The translations under genes were made by a program, and so were the position numbers. Below, piece after piece: positions 12,531-14,645 of a DNA stretch of 14,645 bases. The notes beneath the pieces were generated by a model. It saw nothing but the letters and a program-made list of their open reading frames with translations, was not told where the DNA came from and did no database searches. Where the stretch lies: the NCBI GenBank assembly GCA_051005235.1, contig JBPCJO010000026.1, forward strand, positions 1 to 14,645, written 5' to 3'. Position 1 is the first letter of the stretch, and each line of letters starts with the position of its first letter. This DNA is from JALQXV01 sp051005235. Its GTDB lineage: Bacteria; Patescibacteriota; Saccharimonadia; Saccharimonadales; 2-12-FULL-41-12.

Positions 12531-14645
12531 AGTGGTAGGGTAACACTAAAGGTCGAACCTTTTTTAAGTTTCGATGCAACGGTGATATTGCCGCCATGCA
12601 TTTCGATGATATTCTTAACCCAATACAATCCGAGACCGTTGCCCGTAATGGTGTCTGACAGGTCATTATCTATTCTGGTAAACTTATCGAAAATTTTTAC
12701 CTGATCTTCTTCTATGATACCAACACCTCTATCAGCTATACTTACTTTTACTGTTTTAGACGTACTTTTAATAGCGACCTTGATATCCGTAGACTCGTAA
12801 CTATACTTACTAGCATTTTCTATAATGTTTGCGAAGACTAATTTCATTTCTGTTTCGTCAATCCGTACAGTAATTTTTTGATCTGGCACAGAGATTATCA
12901 GCCGCTGTTTTTTTGTATCGAGTACAGCTTGCAGCTCGTCGGCGACGTCCTGCAATAAGCTCGTTACACTATAAGGTTTTCTATTCAACCTATACGTCTC
13001 GGCGTCAATTTGAGCAGTTTTTAACAAATCATTGATAAGCTTTAGCTGCCGCTCATTACTTTCGTAAGCAGTCTGCAAATAATCTTGCTGTCCCCCCGTC
13101 AACTCTCCTCCAAGGCCCGACAGTACTATGCCTATATATTGCTTGACTATGGTAGCAGGTGTCCGCAGCTGATGTGAGGCGATACCAATGAACTCGTCTT
13201 TGGCTTTGTTAAGTTTTAGCAGCTCGTTGCGTTCATGAGCTATTTTAACGAGCTCTAGCTGCTCTTTTTCAGACTTTTTTGATGCAGTCATGTCACGGGT
13301 TACCACGACTGCTAAAACCTGCTTCCCCGTATCATCCAATACCGGCGCACCGCTAAAATTAAAGTCCCACTCTCTATTAATATCTGTTCGTTTGCCATGT
13401 AATTCAAAATGGGTAAAGGTTTCCCCCTTATATACTCGCGAGATTGGCCAATCTTTTACAGGACATAGAGTACCGTCGGGCAGGTATAGCTTGTAAATTT
13501 TAGCGAAGTATTCTAAATTTTGCTTCATGTCTTCTACATTTTTAAAGCCATTCATTTCAGCTTGGGATTTATTGAGTAGAATAATATTACCATTCATGTC
13601 AAAAACGGAAATACCGTCTGCTACCGACTCAATAATAGCTGCCAGACGATTCTGACTTTCTAGTAATTTTCCTTCCACGTCTTTCTGTTCACTTATATCC
13701 GTATTGGTACCTGTCCACTGAATTATCTTTCCAGCTTTATCTTTAACCGGCATGACTCGAGTCAAAAATGGTCTGAAAATGCCATCCGCTCCTTTAAGAG
13801 GAAAAGTCATATCGAATTGTTTACCAGTTTTAATTGATGCAACCCAGCCCTTCATAACCTGGGGCAAGATTTGGGGGTCGTGTACCGATTGCCAGCCCCA
13901 ACCTTCCATGTCTTTTGGTTTTGTGCCGGTATAGTCGTACCAGCGCTTGTTGTACCAATAGATATAACCATCCGGCTCTGCCATCCATGCCAGGCTTTGA
14001 ATAGTATCGGCGAGCATATTGAAATGGTTTTTAGATGTATGAAGCAAATCTTCGGTTTTTACAATTCGTTCCTCTTGCTCTTTATAATAGTCATGGTAAG
14101 AAAAGATTATTTTTGAAGTTACTATATCTGCGTAAAGTGATATTACTTGATTAAAACTATACAGGTCATGCGTTGTGAGTTGCTGCAGCAAACCAGTTTC
14201 ACCCAATTTCTCCCAAAATGCTTGTTTAAGGAAGATAGTGCCATCGACGGTTTCTTCTAAAGTTAGACCTTGTTTGACTGATTTTTTGGCAATATCAGAG
14301 CCTAACTTCAAAAATACCTTTTTCCCCTTTTTTGTGTTTTCTAAGTTGTTAGCAAACTCTTTAACAATCTTTACGTAATCTTCACGATTTTTCTTCAAAT
14401 TTTTTACTTTAGCATTTTTGGTGCCAAGATAAGTTATATGCTTTTGGTTTGCCAGGCTTTGAATAGTATCAGCATGTTCCAGCAAAAATTTTTTGATGCT
14501 CTCGTACGTGGTTTTGTTAACTTTAATCATTTTGTTTAGATCATCAGGGCTAAAACGCCAGTCTCCTCGAGACCCAATTTTCTTACCCTGCAATGTACCG
14601 GATTGAGCCCAATGCCTTACAGTTTTAACGCTCACACCTAAATAC
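12527..14645 (-). CDS. Soluble PAS histidine kinase with N-terminal HTH domain (5' end outside window)
   Basis: The reading frame stays open to the right edge. The GTG at 14635 is not the true start, because the residues before it (YLGV) complete an excisionase/MerR-type helix-turn-helix, YLGVSVKTVRHWAQSG then a basic wing and WRF. Numbering from that GTG: HTH 1-37; a helical region at 45-190 resembling RsbR-type N-terminal domains (FLKLGSDIAKKSVKQGLTLEE); PAS at about 203-318; a second PAS at about 328-452; HisKA with phospho-acceptor H488 (ASHQLRTP); HATPase with N607 (ENASKYS), D635 (DRGVGI) and GNGLGL (665-670). No membrane span is seen, so it senses a cytoplasmic signal. A DNA-binding domain on the kinase, paired with a regulator lacking one, is unusual. 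The kinase core is certain, the RsbR likeness moderate. Confidence 0.9.
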   Translation of the reverse strand, partial: YLGVSVKTVRHWAQSGTLQGKKIGSRGDWRFSPDDLNKMIKVNKTTYESIKKFLLEHADTIQSLANQKHITYLGTKNAKVKNLKKNREDYVKIVKEFANNLENTKKGKKVFLKLGSDIAKKSVKQGLTLEETVDGTIFLKQAFWEKLGETGLLQQLTTHDLYSFNQVISLYADIVTSKIIFSYHDYYKEQEERIVKTEDLLHTSKNHFNMLADTIQSLAWMAEPDGYIYWYNKRWYDYTGTKPKDMEGWGWQSVHDPQILPQVMKGWVASIKTGKQFDMTFPLKGADGIFRPFLTRVMPVKDKAGKIIQWTGTNTDISEQKDVEGKLLESQNRLAAIIESVADGISVFDMNGNIILLNKSQAEMNGFKNVEDMKQNLEYFAKIYKLYLPDGTLCPVKDWPISRVYKGETFTHFELHGKRTDINREWDFNFSGAPVLDDTGKQVLAVVVTRDMTASKKSEKEQLELVKIAHERNELLKLNKAKDEFIGIASHQLRTPATIVKQYIGIVLSGLGGELTGGQQDYLQTAYESNERQLKLINDLLKTAQIDAETYRLNRKPYSVTSLLQDVADELQAVLDTKKQRLIISVPDQKITVRIDETEMKLVFANIIENASKYSYESTDIKVAIKSTSKTVKVSIADRGVGIIEEDQVKIFDKFTRIDNDLSDTITGNGLGLYWVKNIIEMHGGNITVASKLKKGSTFSVTLPL
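13988..14008 (-). repeat. 21-nt exact direct repeat inside the kinase gene, copy in PAS domain
   Basis: This stretch is identical to 14450-14470 and lies 462 bp (154 codons) away in the same reading frame. It encodes DTIQSLA at residues 210-216, at the start of the first PAS domain. Confidence 0.9.
14450..14470 (-). repeat. 21-nt exact direct repeat inside the kinase gene, copy near the HTH
   Basis: This is the second copy of the repeat at 13988-14008. It encodes DTIQSLA at residues 56-62, shortly after the helix-turn-helix. Flanking residues are also alike (A before it, and a later YxGTK), which suggests a duplicated and collapsed segment. Confidence 0.9.

Noticed and set aside
12548..12565. 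Plus-strand terminator-like hairpin AAAGGT/ACCTTT followed by T residues
   Set aside because: It lies inside the 3' end of the minus-strand kinase gene and no plus-strand gene precedes it. The minus-strand sequence is ordinary coding DNA.
14633..14635. GTG as the start codon of the large histidine kinase
   Set aside because: The codons upstream (encoding YLG) complete the helix-turn-helix and remain open to the window edge, so the true start lies outside.
1..14645. CRISPR array, rRNA, tRNA, transposase or integrase gene
   Set aside because: No regularly spaced repeats, conserved RNA signatures or recombinase motifs were seen. The palindrome at 3441-3527 has no adjacent transposase.

Overview
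All recognisable genes lie on the minus strand. The window therefore reads right to left, from a sensor-kinase operon at about 14.6 kb to a second kinase operon that runs off the left edge. UGA is used as an ordinary stop, so the Gracilibacteria/Absconditabacteria code is excluded. Several features suggest a member of the Candidate Phyla Radiation (Patescibacteria), most likely Saccharibacteria-like: WxL-like surface proteins, a Ser/Thr/Ala-rich secreted protein of a type I recall from such genomes, receiver-only response regulators, and compact overlapping operons. This placement is inference from protein style. No rRNA, tRNA or ribosomal protein gene is present to confirm it.

Layout in transcription order. 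(1) 14645-12165: a large soluble PAS histidine kinase, cut by the window edge, with an N-terminal excisionase/MerR-type helix-turn-helix. It overlaps a receiver-only response regulator by ATGA. (2) 12133-8256: a surface-protein operon behind a good TTGACA-17-TACAGT promoter. It encodes a WxL-like secreted protein, a DUF916-like membrane protein with a LysM domain after its transmembrane helix, a large secreted protein whose C-terminus is paralogous to the first protein, and a tiny secreted protein. The last three genes overlap by 1-4 nt. (3) 8149-7856: a stand-alone ABM-fold (YgiN-like) monooxygenase. (4) 7855-7441: a 415-bp non-coding stretch with an extended -10 motif and hairpins. (5) 7440-3499: two polysaccharide genes, namely a membrane-anchored GH26-like glycosidase and a cellulose-synthase-like GT2 fused to a GH26 domain, ending in a palindrome and a strong terminator. 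(6) 3177-973: a GH13 enzyme of the trehalose-synthase/alpha-amylase type. (7) 883-1: a receiver-only regulator with an apparently leaderless promoter, followed by the N-terminus of its PAS kinase.

Taken together, the window looks like a cell-surface and polysaccharide island between two phosphorelay modules. The GT2-GH26 protein could synthesise and export a beta-glycan and trim it as it emerges, with the second GH26 protein acting beside it at the membrane. The WxL-like/DUF916-like operon would build a wall-associated protein layer. Both response regulators lack output domains, and the only DNA-binding domain in either phosphorelay sits on the right-hand kinase. The points most worth following up are the GT2-GH26 fusion, the cytoplasmic-side LysM, the HTH-kinase with its in-frame 21-nt duplication, the palindrome at the 3' end of the synthase gene, and the promoters placed so close to ATG codons that the transcripts should be leaderless.
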